In this document: positions 1 to 12,200 of the stretch, in pieces | Layout of the letters: each line of letters begins with the position of its first letter | How positions within the stretch are numbered: the stretch's first letter is position 1 | Assembly (NCBI GenBank): GCA_036583965.1 | Contig: JAZBQD010000014.1 | Coordinates: forward strand, 3,424,191 to 3,488,190 | Direction: 5' to 3' | Length of the DNA: 64,000 bases | Source of the DNA: Prunella strophiata | Taxonomy: Eukaryota > Chordata > Aves > Passeriformes > Prunellidae | Program-made: the position numbers and the translations under genes | The notes under the pieces: generated by a model | Told to the model about the DNA's origin: nothing | What the model saw: only the letters and a program-made list of their open reading frames with translations | Databases searched by the model: none

Positions 1-1739
1 AGTCTGTACAAAGCCATCTCTGCTTACTTGTAAACTTTTTCAAACCTTTCCAAAACAGCATTACTGCTGCTGGGCTCTCTTTAGCTCCATCCCATTATCT
101 CCAATTAGTAAAGGCTCAACTTGGGGCAGTGAAATTCTGGCAAATTTGAGCACTGGGAGCAGCTGCAAGGCAGGCAGCACAGTGATAGTGTGAGCATCAC
201 CTGTAGCTGTCTGCCTGGGATAGTATTTATGGTGGCATCTCCTGGAAATTAGCCTGACAACCCCAGTTTGGGTTGTGTGCTGTACATCACCCAGCAGATT
301 TCAAGGCACAATAATTTTTTTTTTGCTGGTAGTTGACCTCAGCTGGATTCACTCTCTCTGAGAATTAAAAGTGAGTGATGTTAGGAAGAAGGATGCCTGT
401 GTTTTGCTGGCTGCTGGCCTCTTCTTGCCTGCTCCAGATGCCAGTGCTGGTGCTTGTGGTGCATCCCTGCCCTGGCAGCCACATCTGGGGCTGCACATCA
501 GGGCTGGCGTGCCCCTGGCACAGTTACACCAACTTGGGTATGCTGAGCTGGGTGTTTGGGCATCAGTGAAGTCTTGGGCAGATAAGTGAGGGCTTAGGAG
601 CCTGTCCAACTCCCACAACAGCTACTCTTCTGTTGACTTCAGTGGGAGATGGGTTTTCAGTGCTCTTCTCAAAATGTTGTATGATTGCAGATGAAAAAGG
701 CTTGGCTATCTGTGGCTGTGCTTTTTGCTGCCTGTAAAGGACTAAAAAACTTATTTTGAGCAAATGTGTGCTTGTGGAGATAATACTGGCTTCCATATGT
801 GTTGTCTATCCTGGTAGGAAAGAAAATGTTGTGAAGGCTTGTAATACTCACAGGTTTTTGGAGGAGCTGGCTTGCCTTTCACCCTGCACTGAGTCACTCC
901 CTGGTGGAGTGTGGCTGGGCACACACACTACTATACACACACACACACACACAGTATGTTCCCAGTTTTGGTGGTGGTGAGCAGAGGTTTGGAGATAACA
1001 GGGATTTTTTTTTTCTAAAAAATAACTAAGTTTTCAAATAACCATCTGACTGTACATGTAGGAAAGGCAGAGACAGTGTATGGTGGCCTAATTTAGGCAG
1101 AGCATAAGGTGAGCTGTAATCTTCCATTGCCCACATTCAAAAACAAGTTTCAGGAGCCCATCTTTACAGCTAACCTTTATATCACATTAAATTCCCTGTT
1201 GGAAAACTCAGCTTTGTTTATGAATGTATCTAAATGACAAATCATTGGAAATTCCAAAGGAGGAGCACGAGGAGCACACAAGGGCAGGCAAGCAGGGCAA
1301 CTGCAGAGTGGGCTGAAGGAGCAGGTGTGTAGGTTGGGTTTGGTGTGGATCCAGCCTGCACTGCAGTCTGGGATGTTGGTGTGGTTACACAGGGATGGTC
1401 TTGGTGGGGTGTAAAGAGATGGAGATCTGTAGATTGCTTCTTCACTCATCTTCAGAGCTGCTCTGCCCAGCATCCCAAAGGGTGTGCGATCAACTGCCAT
1501 CATCAGTTTTGTTTCAAAACCCACTGGCATCAGCTGCAAGGCATTTGGGGCTGCATGGTTTGGTGCTGGGAAGGGCTGTGGCTGTCACCAAGCCCTTTGC
1601 AGCCTCGGACCCAGCCCTGCTGGCCAGCAGGAGCTGGGGAGATGAGCCAGGACGAGCCTTCCTCCTGTCAGCACGCTCACAGGATGGAAACGCAGCCTGA
1701 CAAGTCTGAAGCCGTGTGCAGAAAGAGACAGATAAACTC
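1..1739. other. Unique non-coding sequence, no gene seen
   Basis: Ordinary mixed-composition DNA. The stop-free frames here are short, overlap each other on both strands and show no recognisable domain or splice context. A GC-richer patch at about 1540-1690 gives longer frames by composition alone. The only distinct element is the CA repeat listed separately. Confidence 0.6.
920..953. repeat. (CA)n microsatellite, interrupted
   Basis: About four CA units, a short TACTATA interruption, then about nine more CA units. This is a typical imperfect dinucleotide repeat and is likely to vary in length between individuals. Confidence 0.9.
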
Positions 1740-2440
1740 TGTTAACCACAGAAGCAGGTTTTAAATACATTAAAATATTTTATCCCATTATTTGTTTTGA
1801 CCAATTGACCACAATATTAAAAATTCAATCATGGAGCAGCTGACAAGTGCAGTTGCCTAATTTTATTTAAGGGTTCTCCCCCCCCTTTCCATTTTTCCAT
1901 CCTGTTAACGCTGCTGCCTGTGCCCAGACAGTAATGGGCTTCTTGTATGCCCACGACTGTTATGATCATGTAAATTTATTGGTGCTTAGAAGAAGCGAGC
2001 TATTAAAACATTACAACAACCATTACAGCCAGGCTCGTGTTGGCTTTCGCTCCCAATGAACATATGCTTCCGAGTGAATGCCTAAACTCTTATTTATGGA
2101 TTTAATTTAATATGCGGAAAGAATTCAAAATTAAATTTTGTGTCTGCCTCCAGAGAGTGTCAGTGTATAATAACATGGTAATTTTTACACATCTTTATGA
2201 GAAATGGGAAAATTAATTCTTTCTGACAAGTTGTAATTATTCGACTTGGAACAGTTGCAGCTGAGCAGTTTGCATGCCTGTTGTCTGTTATTGCACAGTG
2301 TAGGGGGAAAACGTGGGGATGGAGATATATTGTGTGTCTGAGAGTTTCTAATAGCTTCTGACATTTTAGCCCTGCATATTATCAGGGTGCTCTTTAAAGG
2401 AGTGGGGACTGTAATCTGCTGCCTAGCCAGGGACACGTAC
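1740..2440. promoter_or_regulatory. Putative conserved non-coding element A
   Basis: The stretch differs from its flanks. It is AT-rich with several homeodomain-type cores (TTTAATTTAA near 2100, AATTAAT near 2211, TTAAATTTT near 2131). Between about 1905 and 2315 it nevertheless keeps roughly nine CpG dinucleotides, which normally decay in methylated bird DNA. It has no repeat, no long open frame and no splice-bounded exon. This mix is typical of deeply conserved developmental enhancers. The call is inference from composition; I have no alignment. It could instead be chance or an unrecognised old repeat. Confidence 0.4.
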
Positions 2441-5400
2441 ATAGCAGTGACTGGAGATGGGCTAGGAAGGATTTTGTGCTGGCTGAGGTTGAGGCAGGAG
2501 CTCTGTCATTAATCTGCAAATGGCTAAAGCAGAAAGTGTGGTCACATTCTTTGTACTCTTTGACCTCACCATTTTTTCCCCTTTAATGAAGACACAGGTG
2601 GAAGAAAAGTGTTTGTTTCAGCTGCACAAGCAGAGCTCTCCTGTTTAAGTGTGTCCTTTTCTTTCCTGAGACTTGAAGGCACTTAGCACCTCTCAACCTC
2701 AAGGGACTGGCTCCCAAAAAAGTTGTCTTTAACTGTAAGAATATTTAAAAATTAAACACTCTTCTTGTTGGAGCATGAGCTTTCCAGACAAATATTTTCA
2801 TGAGGGTAACTTTGTACTTAGCTAACTTAACTTCTGTTTCAGAGTTTCTGCTGAAAGGTAGGACACGTCCGTGAAGCACAAGCCTGAAGCATCACTGGAT
2901 GTATTAGATAAAAAGGAAATTTATTCAAGTGAATGAAGTGTGTATTCATGGCTTTGAAGGCAAACCTGGCAGTAGTGGGTGCTGCATTTTTTTTGTCCTC
3001 CTGGAATGGTCCCTTTGGGATAAACACATACTAAAGGCAATGCTTAGAAAACATTTTATCAGGCACACATTAAAGGAAATAGAAGTGCCACAAATGAAAA
3101 AAAACACTGTGCATACTTTCATTCCCAGTGATTTATCATGGTTGTGCTAGCTAGGAGGGTGCTAATGGTTTAGAAGGTGCTACTCCTTCCTGTAAGACAC
3201 TGAAGAGGTTTTGTTCTCATGGGTGCTTGGCATAGGAAGGTACCATGGCTTAGAAATAGAAATATGTTCAAAATGTAGCATGCTAGCTTTGATTTATGGT
3301 CTCATCCAAACAAAGGGCCTTTGGGCACTGTGTGTGTGTCCAGGGAGCTCTTGTAGAGAGTCCTGTGCTTGTAAGAGGGACTGGTGTGAATCAGATTCAT
3401 TGGGATTCAGGCTGAGATCCCAAACTGGGGCAGCACTCACTTCATGCAGACCTGCTGCATGGTGGGCTGAGCTAACAGATCTGGAAGGGACAAATGGTGC
3501 TGGAGCAAGCAAGAGCATGGCCTGCATCCCTGGGAGCTGCTCATCTCCCTGCTGGGGCCCCCTGGGATGGTGGGAGAACTGCCCTGGCAGCACAGGGTGG
3601 CCTCAGTGACCTGGAATCAGGCACCTTCCCTTCAAACATCAGGGAACCTCCACTCTGATTTGACTTTTGGGATAAAGCAGCCCAGGTGAATCATCCACAG
3701 AATGGCTCCCTGGGCACTTGTAGTAATGTAGGACTCAAATGGATCCTCATTGAGGAACCACAGATCACAGGAAAAGCTGAAGTTTCCCTGTTCAATTGTC
3801 TCCTCTATTTTTCTTCATTTTTTCAAACTGGTGGAAGTTTTATTTTTCATTGCAGTGAGTCAAGCATTGCACGAAGAGAGAGTTTCTCTTTTACATGCAT
3901 AATAATTAACCTCAAAAAAAATCTATGTTGGTATGAGAGTTACCCCTTGATATGAGAATTACCCCTTGGCAAGAACACATGCAACTCTTGGGGTGTGCCT
4001 TCAGGTCTGCATTTTCCTTTTCCTTCTAGGAAAAGCTGCAGTTTATTCCTCCTCTGCAGAAACCTCTCCCTAACTGCTGTCACCTGGCCCCCTTAAGCCC
4101 TTGTAGACACTCCTTGCTGTTTTTAAGGAAATACTGCTCAAACCTCTGTTTCTGAGAACATGGTCTTCTTGTGCCCCACTGCATTCAGGAAGGCAGGAGT
4201 ACCAAGGGTTTGTCAGTTTTATTCCAGTTCATTTTGAACCACAACACAAGAGAAATTCCATATTAAGGCAAAGCCTGGGCTTATTTAGCAATAACTTAAT
4301 AACGGTCTTGTAATTGCAAATTGAAAACAGAAAATCATAAAAAAAAAAAACCCAGCCAAAGCCAGATAAATGCTGTAGTTCTGTCTGAACAGCTGGATAT
4401 AATGATATATGTGTACATTTCTGTAGCTGATTGACTTCTTACCTAACCTGGAATCACCTAGAGAGGTCCCAGGCTGGTGAGAACTGGAGTCTTGGCAGTG
4501 TCCTGTGACCTGGGATTATTCCCTTCAGTTTTCATTGCCCTTGTCTTTTATTACCTACTTCCTCTCTTACTCCTCTTTGGAATTAAATATTGGTCTACAG
4601 TCTTATGTACTTAACAGTGACTTTGCTTGGTTCACAGAGATTAGCCAAGGGTATCTGTGAGCTATGAGATTGCAAAACCACTTTAATTTTTTTTTTTGGC
4701 ACACATTTAACTTGGACCTGGCCAACTGCTTTCCACCTGCTTTTACCTATTCCCCTCTGAGGTGCAGAAATGCACCCAGCCCTTGTTTGCTGGGAGGTCT
4801 TGGGAGCCCACAGAGCTTTGCTGTGCCATCCCACTGGCTGTCATGTCCCAGGTGTGGCAGAGTGGGGGTCATTTTGGGAGGAACTGGTGAAAGATACAAG
4901 AAAATCCATTTTGTGGTGCACATGAGCCATGCATGGAAGCATTTTGGAGAGATTACTCATTGTTAAATGGCTTCACCTAATCAAAGCTCATTGACTGAGC
5001 ATTTATGTCACCTTTATTACCATTACTCCCATGAGATTTGTGCTGGATGTTTTGTTGCAATGCCCCTCCCTTCCCAAAACAACACAAAATGAAAAACCCA
5101 ACCCCAAAATACCCCAAAATATATTTCAGCACTGAGCTCCCCTTATATGGCAACTTGAATGATGGCCACATTTTAGTGAGACAAATGCAGCTTCTGGAGA
5201 GGTCACTGCTCATTAAATAACTTTTTTTTTTTTTTTTTAAAGGGGGCTTGCCCTTCCCATGTGAGCATAGGTGAAGAGGAGTACTTTGGGAGTTCTTCAG
5301 GCTCTTTTGGAAAGCTCATTCTAGAAAATACTCCCACATTTCTGATCTCCAACCTGAGTATAAATAATAGAGAAGTAAGCAAAGACAAATCACAAATTGG

Positions 5401-6849
5401 CTTAATTTATTTTTTTTATTCCCAGTTTTCACCAAGCCCATTCTGAAATGTGTTTTCATGCATGCTGCTCAATATACCCATTTTCTACTTATGAAAAAGG
5501 AAAAAAAAAAACCTATTCTGTGTTATTTCCTAAGGAAAAGAAGGGAGAAGAAGAGGCATTATTTTGGTTTTATTCCCATAGTTTCCCAAACTATCAGTCA
5601 CACAGGGTGTCTGTGCTGTTGCTGGTGTTAACGTGGTGCTGCTCTGTGTGCTGTGTCCAGAAAGTTATCAAGTATTATTCAATTTGTGTTGAATTCTATA
5701 TCATAAGTTGGAGTTTTGCAAAAAGTCCTGATTATGCCATTTTTTGGTCATTTTTAAAAATTGTTTGGGGAACAGACGGTGGTTTAGGACAAGACGTGGG
5801 GTTTTCATAACTGGTTCATGAAACATAAAAATTGCTATTTAAACATAAGTAAGCTTTATCTGTGATAATGCCTCCCTTCTGTGGGGCATTTTCCACAAAC
5901 CCAGTTTCTTCACACCACTTCTCTTTTACAGATGGCAAAATGAGACTCAGCTTAATTGCTGTAGGATTCTAAGAAAGATAGCAGCAGATTAAAGACTAAA
6001 TCATGTTTCTTAAATTGCAGTCCAGTGTTTGAAAATAGCAGCATCTTTCTTTACTGTGATAGATCAAGCTTAGCAATGAGTGAATGAAATCATCACCAAT
6101 AAAATAAAGGAATCTGGTTCAAATATATCTTCAGAAATTGGGATTTTTAAATTTTTTAATTTTTTTTCACTTTTTTTTTGAAGTTGCCAGACTTATCTGA
6201 GATTCTTGCATCACCATAGACATGCTTGTGCTCTTCTTGAGTAATCCTCTTCAGAGATTTTCCTGTGCTAACCACATCCAATAAAATATTGTTCATATTA
6301 CCAGGTCTGGCCATCTTCTGGTGGGTTTTGCTGACTGAGCAGCAAAGTCACTGAAGAATTTGAGCAGTCAATGGCTGATCATTGCTGCTGATTGCTCTGT
6401 CACTTCTGGCTGCTGAATTAATCTCCCTGTTGGTTTTCCTTCTGTAAGACAGAAATAACACCTACTTGGGTTTAATGAGTGGTGTTGTGTTTGATGAGAT
6501 AAAGCACTGTAAAAGTTTTAGCACACTGCATCTGCTTCCAGTTTCAACGTGATTCAGGCACACTACTGAAGAGCTCCTCTGAGCAACAGCAGGCATGGGA
6601 AGGGATGGGGAAACTTTGGAGCGTGCTAGAATTCAGCCTGGGTTTGGAGGAGCAGGTCTGTACATCATGACTCCTCCCTAGTCTGTACCTTTCTGGCTTG
6701 ACCCAGATTCTTATCCAGTCACAAAGCTTGAGGTCCAGGCCCAGCTGGGAGTGTGGTGCCCCAAAAGTGCCCATGTTTTCCTGCCCATAGGTGGCATTTC
6801 CTCCAGCCTCCCTCCGCTGCCTGGAGCGCATTCCCCTTCTCCGTCTTTT
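2441..6849. other. Unique non-coding sequence, no gene seen
   Basis: Ordinary sequence with scattered A or T runs (about 4340, 4690, 5222-5238 and 6170). Open frames are short and mutually overlapping. I recognise no repeat family, RNA gene or exon. A short GC-rich patch near 3480-3600 has no coding signal beyond composition. Confidence 0.55.
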
Positions 6850-7470
6850 CTGGTTCTGCATATCAGAACGTGATTAAAATCATTATATCCCTATCTATAT
6901 CGTGCTGTCTGTTTTCCTTTTAATTAGGTTGTAAAACAATTAGTTACCACCATGTCTCTCTCTTCCCCCTCTCCTTCTCTTTTTTTGTGACTCCCCCTGT
7001 GCGCCCAGAGCTGTTTGTTCTCCCCGGGCGGGGAGGAGGGGGCCCTACCGTCTTGCTTTATTTACAGCAGGGTGAAGGTCAGATATAAACAGTTTTTGTT
7101 CTTGTGCTGTTGCTTTCTTTTGTGACCTATCCTGCATTGTTTGGCTTTTTTCCTCCCCCGTGCTTTGAAGTGCCGCACACCAGGTGTTCCTGTTCTGAAT
7201 TACACATGAAAGGACCACATCCCTGGACTAATTAACTAGTAAACTGCACCCGCCTCCCCTGGGTTTAATTGATGCTGCTCTTAAAAGGGGAAGCCAGTTT
7301 CTTATTCCTCCTGATTTCACACCGTAGTCATCTCCTCTTTATCTCCCTAAATACAGAAGATACTCTTGAATTTCTCACTCCCAGGCCACACGGTGCTTAA
7401 TATGTCTTCTCATTTCACAATTAATAAAACAATTATGCTGTACAAATTTTTTGAAAGAAATCCTCCATTT
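6850..7470. promoter_or_regulatory. Putative conserved non-coding element B
   Basis: The sequence contains TAATTA at 6921-6926 and again at 7229-7234, TTTAATTG at about 7264-7271, and CAATTAATAAAACAATTA near 7420. It also has SOX-like CATTGTTTG near 7134 and a compact CpG/G-rich patch around 7018-7050 (CCCCGGGCGGGG core). Dense homeodomain sites with a short GC-rich centre and no repeat suggest an enhancer of a developmental regulator. The GC patch is far too short to be a CpG-island promoter. Inference only; cross-species alignment would decide. Confidence 0.42.
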
Positions 7471-10258
7471 TTTTTCTTGTTTTTGTTTTCCTTTGACTCC
7501 TAATTTCTTTGTGTCTGATGGTTGCAGTCTCTCTGGGGAGAGCAGAACTGCACTGCTCCCCGAGAGATGGAAGATGCAGTATCTTGCTGGTAATTATTTC
7601 ACTTGATAGTGTTGACCCACCAAAAGCATTGGTGTATACCAGCATCTTTGGTGTACAGCCAATGAGCCATTCCATGGCTCACAGTTCCTTTCCTGGGGCA
7701 ACACTTCTTGCAGTGTAATGAGCAGGAGTTATTGTGATTCCTTTGTTCAGCCTGGTGGTTGCATCTCGCTTGTCTCCGTGGCAGAGTGGGCCATGCAGAT
7801 GGCAGAAAACTGTGCAAAGTGGTCAAAAACAGCTTAAAATTAGCAAGCCTAAATCCAAACCAGCTCATTTCTGTGGGCCTCCTGAAAGTTCTCAGTGCAG
7901 GTTTTCTGTGAAGTGGATAAAGACCCAGCTTGGGGTCAACCAGAGCAGAAGGCTGGAGAAGATGGAGCAGGCTGTCATGTGGCACTCACTGTGCCACGTA
8001 CCCAAACTGGGCTGTGTGGGTGCAAAGCTATGCATAGATATTACTGCTCACGTTCCAGCTGTGTCCTGCACCAGCTAAAGGACATTTTGGGCACAGCTGG
8101 TGGCTCCCTGTTGTAGTGGTTTCGGTTTGCTAATTTGAGATTTTGAGCTTTTTTTTTTTTTTTTTGGAGATTTGAGATTCTTTTTTTTATTCTTTTTTAT
8201 CAAATACAGAGTAAACCGTTATCAACTTCTCTTAAAAACATCACTTCCATGATGCAAAACCTGTGCATTCAGACTCAGGGTCCTTGCACATTGTGGGGCT
8301 GTGTCAGTCTTGGGCAGGGGGAGGTCCCAGGCTGGTGCTGCTGGCATATGTGGTTGAGGAGCAGAGAACCACCAGTCATGAGCATTTGCATGAAAAAGGT
8401 TGATTCCTGTTAGGGGTTTTTGCCCTTGAATGTGCCATTTGTATCTTGCTGGTGTTTTGACCTTTAGAGGTGCTGAGGATGATTTCATCCCCAGGAATTA
8501 CCCAAATAGGTAATGTCTTGAAAGATTGCTGGTTTAGGTTTATGGTTAGGGTATGTTTGTCTGTCTTGTGTATTTTTTCACTCATCCTGAACATCCTGTA
8601 TCCTCTATTAATTGAAGTCCTTGCTAAGTCCAGTGAATTCTTTCCTCTGATTTCAGTCTGAGCTAGTCCCTATTCATTTGATTTTAGTTGTTTTCAACTT
8701 GAATTGGAATTTCAAACTTAACAATCCTTTCAAATAGAGGAGAAGGATTCAGGATACCAGAAAGTGAGTGGGATGCAGCAATATTTTTAATAACTTAAAA
8801 GACATTTCTCTAGGTAGATGTTGTAGTGTAGGAATGAGAGTATCATATACCTTCCTCTTTCATGGATACCTGGCAGATGGAAAACTGAAACACTTTGCTT
8901 AGTTTCAGATGTGGGAACAGAATATTACTCAGATGTGTATTTTCTTCAGGGCAAAAGGCACTTCTTGAAGACAGTAACTACCAAGTAACAGTTCTGTGCC
9001 AAATTAAGGATGGATGGAGAAATGGGAGCTTTGCTGTTAATGCCACGGAGTTTGGGATGAGGACTTTGGTGGTGCTGCTGTAAAATATGGCAAGAGCAAG
9101 CTGCTTCCCTTGGCAATCATGGCACTGTGCTCAGTGATGGTGTGAATTAGGACTGCAGTGGGGTTTTGTTGATCCCACAAGATTCCCCACTCTTCCTTCC
9201 CACCATGCAGAAGCTGGGTGGTTTTGGGTTTTTTTCCTGACAATAGCCAGCAAAGTCAACACTTTGTTCTCCCTGAGAAGGATAAGTTCTGCACTTTTGT
9301 AGGGTGCAAAGTGACTTTTGTGGCTTCATGCAATTTCCCAGTGGGAGCTGAGGCTTTGGAGTATCCCAGCTGGCACTGGAGGACAGACCTTAGAGCAATT
9401 AACTGTAAATTGACTGAAGCTTATATGCCAAAGACAGTCTGAATTTTAATTAACGTGCAGCTTCAGATAGGTATTTTTATATTCTAAAGCAGCTACTTTA
9501 AAACACACACAAAAAAAAGGAAAAAAAGCAGGGAAGTCACCTAGTTTTAGCAGAAGGTAAATGTAGAACTTTTGCTTTCATAAGCTTCATAGCTCCTTGA
9601 AATCCATGCCTTGCTGTCTTGATTTAAAGGGCTTGAAATCTGGAGCCTCTTTTGCATTATATTTGATTGCTCAGGTTTAGTATTTCCTGAATTCTTAATT
9701 TTATTTTAATCAATTTTTGCTAAAATTTGCAATAAGTTCCCTTTTAGAGAAATTTTGCTTTAAAGAAAAATACATTCAACCTGGTTATTATTTTCTAGCA
9801 AAGATGTTTTCAGCTTAGGGCAGATACAAATGAAAACTCAAAAAAAGACATTTTATTGCCAAAAAAGCACTGGTATAATTCAAAAGCACCTCTTGCTAAA
9901 TCATTTGTGAGTGTCTCATCAAAAGCGTAGGATATGGTTTTGTTAGCACAGATCAGGACTTTGAGAGTGGTTGTCATGCACCTTCTTAATCTTAGTCATT
10001 TTAACCCTTTTCCAATTTTTTCTACCTTTCCCTCCGAGCTCTGATGTTCTGTAATTTTTTGCTGCCTCCCCCTTCAAAGGCAAGTTTGCCAGTATTTTTA
10101 TGATTAACTTTTATATGTCTGAGTTTTTCAAAACACTATCAGGCTATAACATAGTGTTTAAAAGCCCATACTCATCTTTTTTTATTAATCCTACCTTTCT
10201 TTATCCAACCTGAAAGTTCTCTTTACATTTCAGCTTTTATTTTATTTCATCCTTCAGG
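7471..10258. other. Unique non-coding sequence, no gene seen
   Basis: Ordinary AT-rich sequence. A 17-nt T run sits at 8149-8165, flanked on both sides by the same short word TTTGAGATT, so it may have expanded within a small imperfect repeat. A perfect octamer ATTTGCAT occurs at 8384-8391 without a convincing element around it. No exon or repeat family recognised. Confidence 0.55.

Positions 10259-10292
<34 letters not shown>
10259..10292 (+). repeat. Pure poly(A) tract, 34 nt
   Basis: Thirty-four consecutive A. The sequence just upstream has no polyadenylation signal placed as in a processed transcript and no target-site duplication I can see, so I treat it as a mononucleotide repeat rather than a retrocopy tail. 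Confidence 0.85.
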
Positions 10293-10295
<3 letters not shown>

Positions 10296-10899
10296 ATACT
10301 GGTGTAGAATTTGAAATTTAAGAAAAAAACTTGCAGTGGCTCCCATTGTTGTTGCAATCTGGCAGCTAACTGAGCTACTCCAGTTAGTTTCAAAGAAATA
10401 TCAGTCACAGCAAACGTATTTTTCTGACTGTTTCATTTTTCCCTATCTCTCAGTCATAATACCTAGAGATGTGACATAATGGTTCCATGAACTTAAAGAA
10501 AAAAAAAATATATATGGATTTTGTTGTTGCTGTTTAAAGAAGAAGCTAGCAATGTTTCTGCTTTTATGAAACATTTTATTTTAAAGTTCCACAAGTTTAG
10601 GTGTCAGGCTTAAGGTTTAGCATTACCACTTGTGTGGTTGGAGAATGGAAGAATGCTAACACAATGTGTAGAAAAGCAAGGTGTAGTTACTGTTGTGCTG
10701 CTAGATTTGAATAAGTAAAAGTCAGTATATTATATATTAGTATTTTGGCACTTTAGTCTTTCCAACTGGCCCCTCTCCCTAAATGTTTCCTACCTCCTTC
10801 TCATCTTTGTTCTCTCCCAGAGCACACCCTCTGAATCTCCAGCCTGTGTGATGTGAGGAGAATGTTCTGAGCTCTCACTTGCACTCAGATGAAAGACCT
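10293..10899. other. Unique non-coding sequence, nothing recognised
   Basis: AT-rich sequence with a short A run and TATATA near 10500-10515. No open frame of note, no repeat family and no RNA gene. Confidence 0.55.
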
Positions 10900-11260
10900 G
10901 ATTTGTTAATTTGAGCTCTTTTTAAAAACAAGACCTAAATTAACTATTATCTTAATCAGCAATAAAATACATTCTTTCAATTACTTGTTTCGCTGACTTA
11001 TTAAGAGAACTCTAAATAGTTTCAGCGAGTATTGTTGTAATTGTTTCCTCCTTTGATTTTCATTTCCTCAGTTGTCATCATCTCCTGGCAGCGGCGGCAG
11101 CTGTAAAGCAGATCTTTCAACAGCCTTGTTAATTGTGGAGAAATTAATCTGATTTCAAGCCCCTTATTGATACAGACATTCGTGTGCCTGTGCCTGCTCA
11201 CCTCTCTCCCCCAGCTTTTTCTCCCCATGCCAGCCTGATGTGCAGGCTGGGGCATTACCT
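10900..11260. promoter_or_regulatory. Putative conserved non-coding element C
   Basis: AT-rich sequence with TTAATT and AATTAATC words (11127-11151 region), a GGCAGCGGCGGCAGC core near 11087-11101 and several isolated CpGs (near 10989, 11025 and 11182). The same region offers only a short minus-strand frame (about 77 codons) without recognisable content. The composition resembles a developmental enhancer. Inferred; not aligned. Confidence 0.33.
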
Positions 11261-11689
11261 CCCCTTGTTTATTGCTGTGTCCCTTATCAAGTGCACTCCT
11301 TCCTCCATGGAAATACAGAAGCTTGTGTGAAACAGCTCACAGGTCTGTAAGAAACATTGGTTTTCAGCCAATCTGTGCTCCTTTTCTTTACTTCCATTCT
11401 GTGTATGCAAGAGGAGACTGTAAGTTATATTTATGTGCAACTCCATCAAAGTGTTGCTGTTGTCTTGTCCAGCAGATTTATCTCCATAAATCAGGAGCTA
11501 TCCTTAGGAGAAGCTGGGCGTACCACACCCATACCCCTGAAATACTGCCCAGCCAAATGATGGCACCAAAATAGTCCTGAGGTTTTACTCCTGAGAAGCT
11601 CTCAGGTGAGCTGAAGCTGCATAATGCCCAATGTTCATGGTGTGCTGGCTGTGTTTTCCTGAGAGGAAAGATAAGACTCTTTTTTGGAA

Positions 11690-12200
11690 TTAAAAAAAAT
11701 TTGTAAAAATAAATTACATATTAAACAGTCTTTTGTAATAAGGGAAAAAGATATTATAGATTCCCATAACTCTACAAAGAAGACTGAAAAAAAGTTTTTC
11801 TGCAGCTATTGGCATATTCCACTAAGCAAATTAGAGGGTTATTGTTACGTAATCTAAGTATTAATATAAAATGCATACAACTGAACAGCAGATTCTCTTT
11901 GTAATCCTATTTGTGATCTTTACAGCTTTTGTAGTACCAGAAATTAATTTTAGCATGGTATCTTAATTTCCAGACTGTCATCTGTATACCTTAATTGCTC
12001 TGCCTACAATAAAATGTTACCTCTTCCTGTCATCTGCAGCAGCTCTCTGGTAAAGAGCAGCATCCTCTGGCCATCTTTGTGACATGATAACTTTTACACC
12101 TTCATGTAAATGCTCTGCATTTCTTTAGGATCAAGCAGTGACAGAGAAGGATAACATTTTATCACTTTAGTGATGACAAAACAACAGGTTGGCTGTGACA
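11690..12200. promoter_or_regulatory. Weak candidate conserved element
   Basis: Long AT-rich stretch with TTACGTAATC near 11846, ATTAATTTTAG near 11944 and TTAATTGC near 11990. It lacks the CpG retention of elements A and B, so the call is weaker. It could simply be neutral AT-rich DNA. Confidence 0.2.

Noticed and set aside
3545..3565. CTCF-like site around CTGGGGCCCCCTGGG
   Set aside because: It lacks the CCACNAGGGGGCGC core order; the match is only GC-rich.
7018..7050. CpG-island promoter
   Set aside because: Only about 30 bp long, with few CpGs; far below the size of a promoter island.
8520..8550. Telomere-like interstitial repeat (GGTTTAGG...GGTTAGGG)
   Set aside because: Only one or two imperfect words, not a tandem array.
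10259..10292. Poly(A) tail of a processed pseudogene
   Set aside because: No polyadenylation signal, parent-gene similarity or target-site duplication seen nearby.
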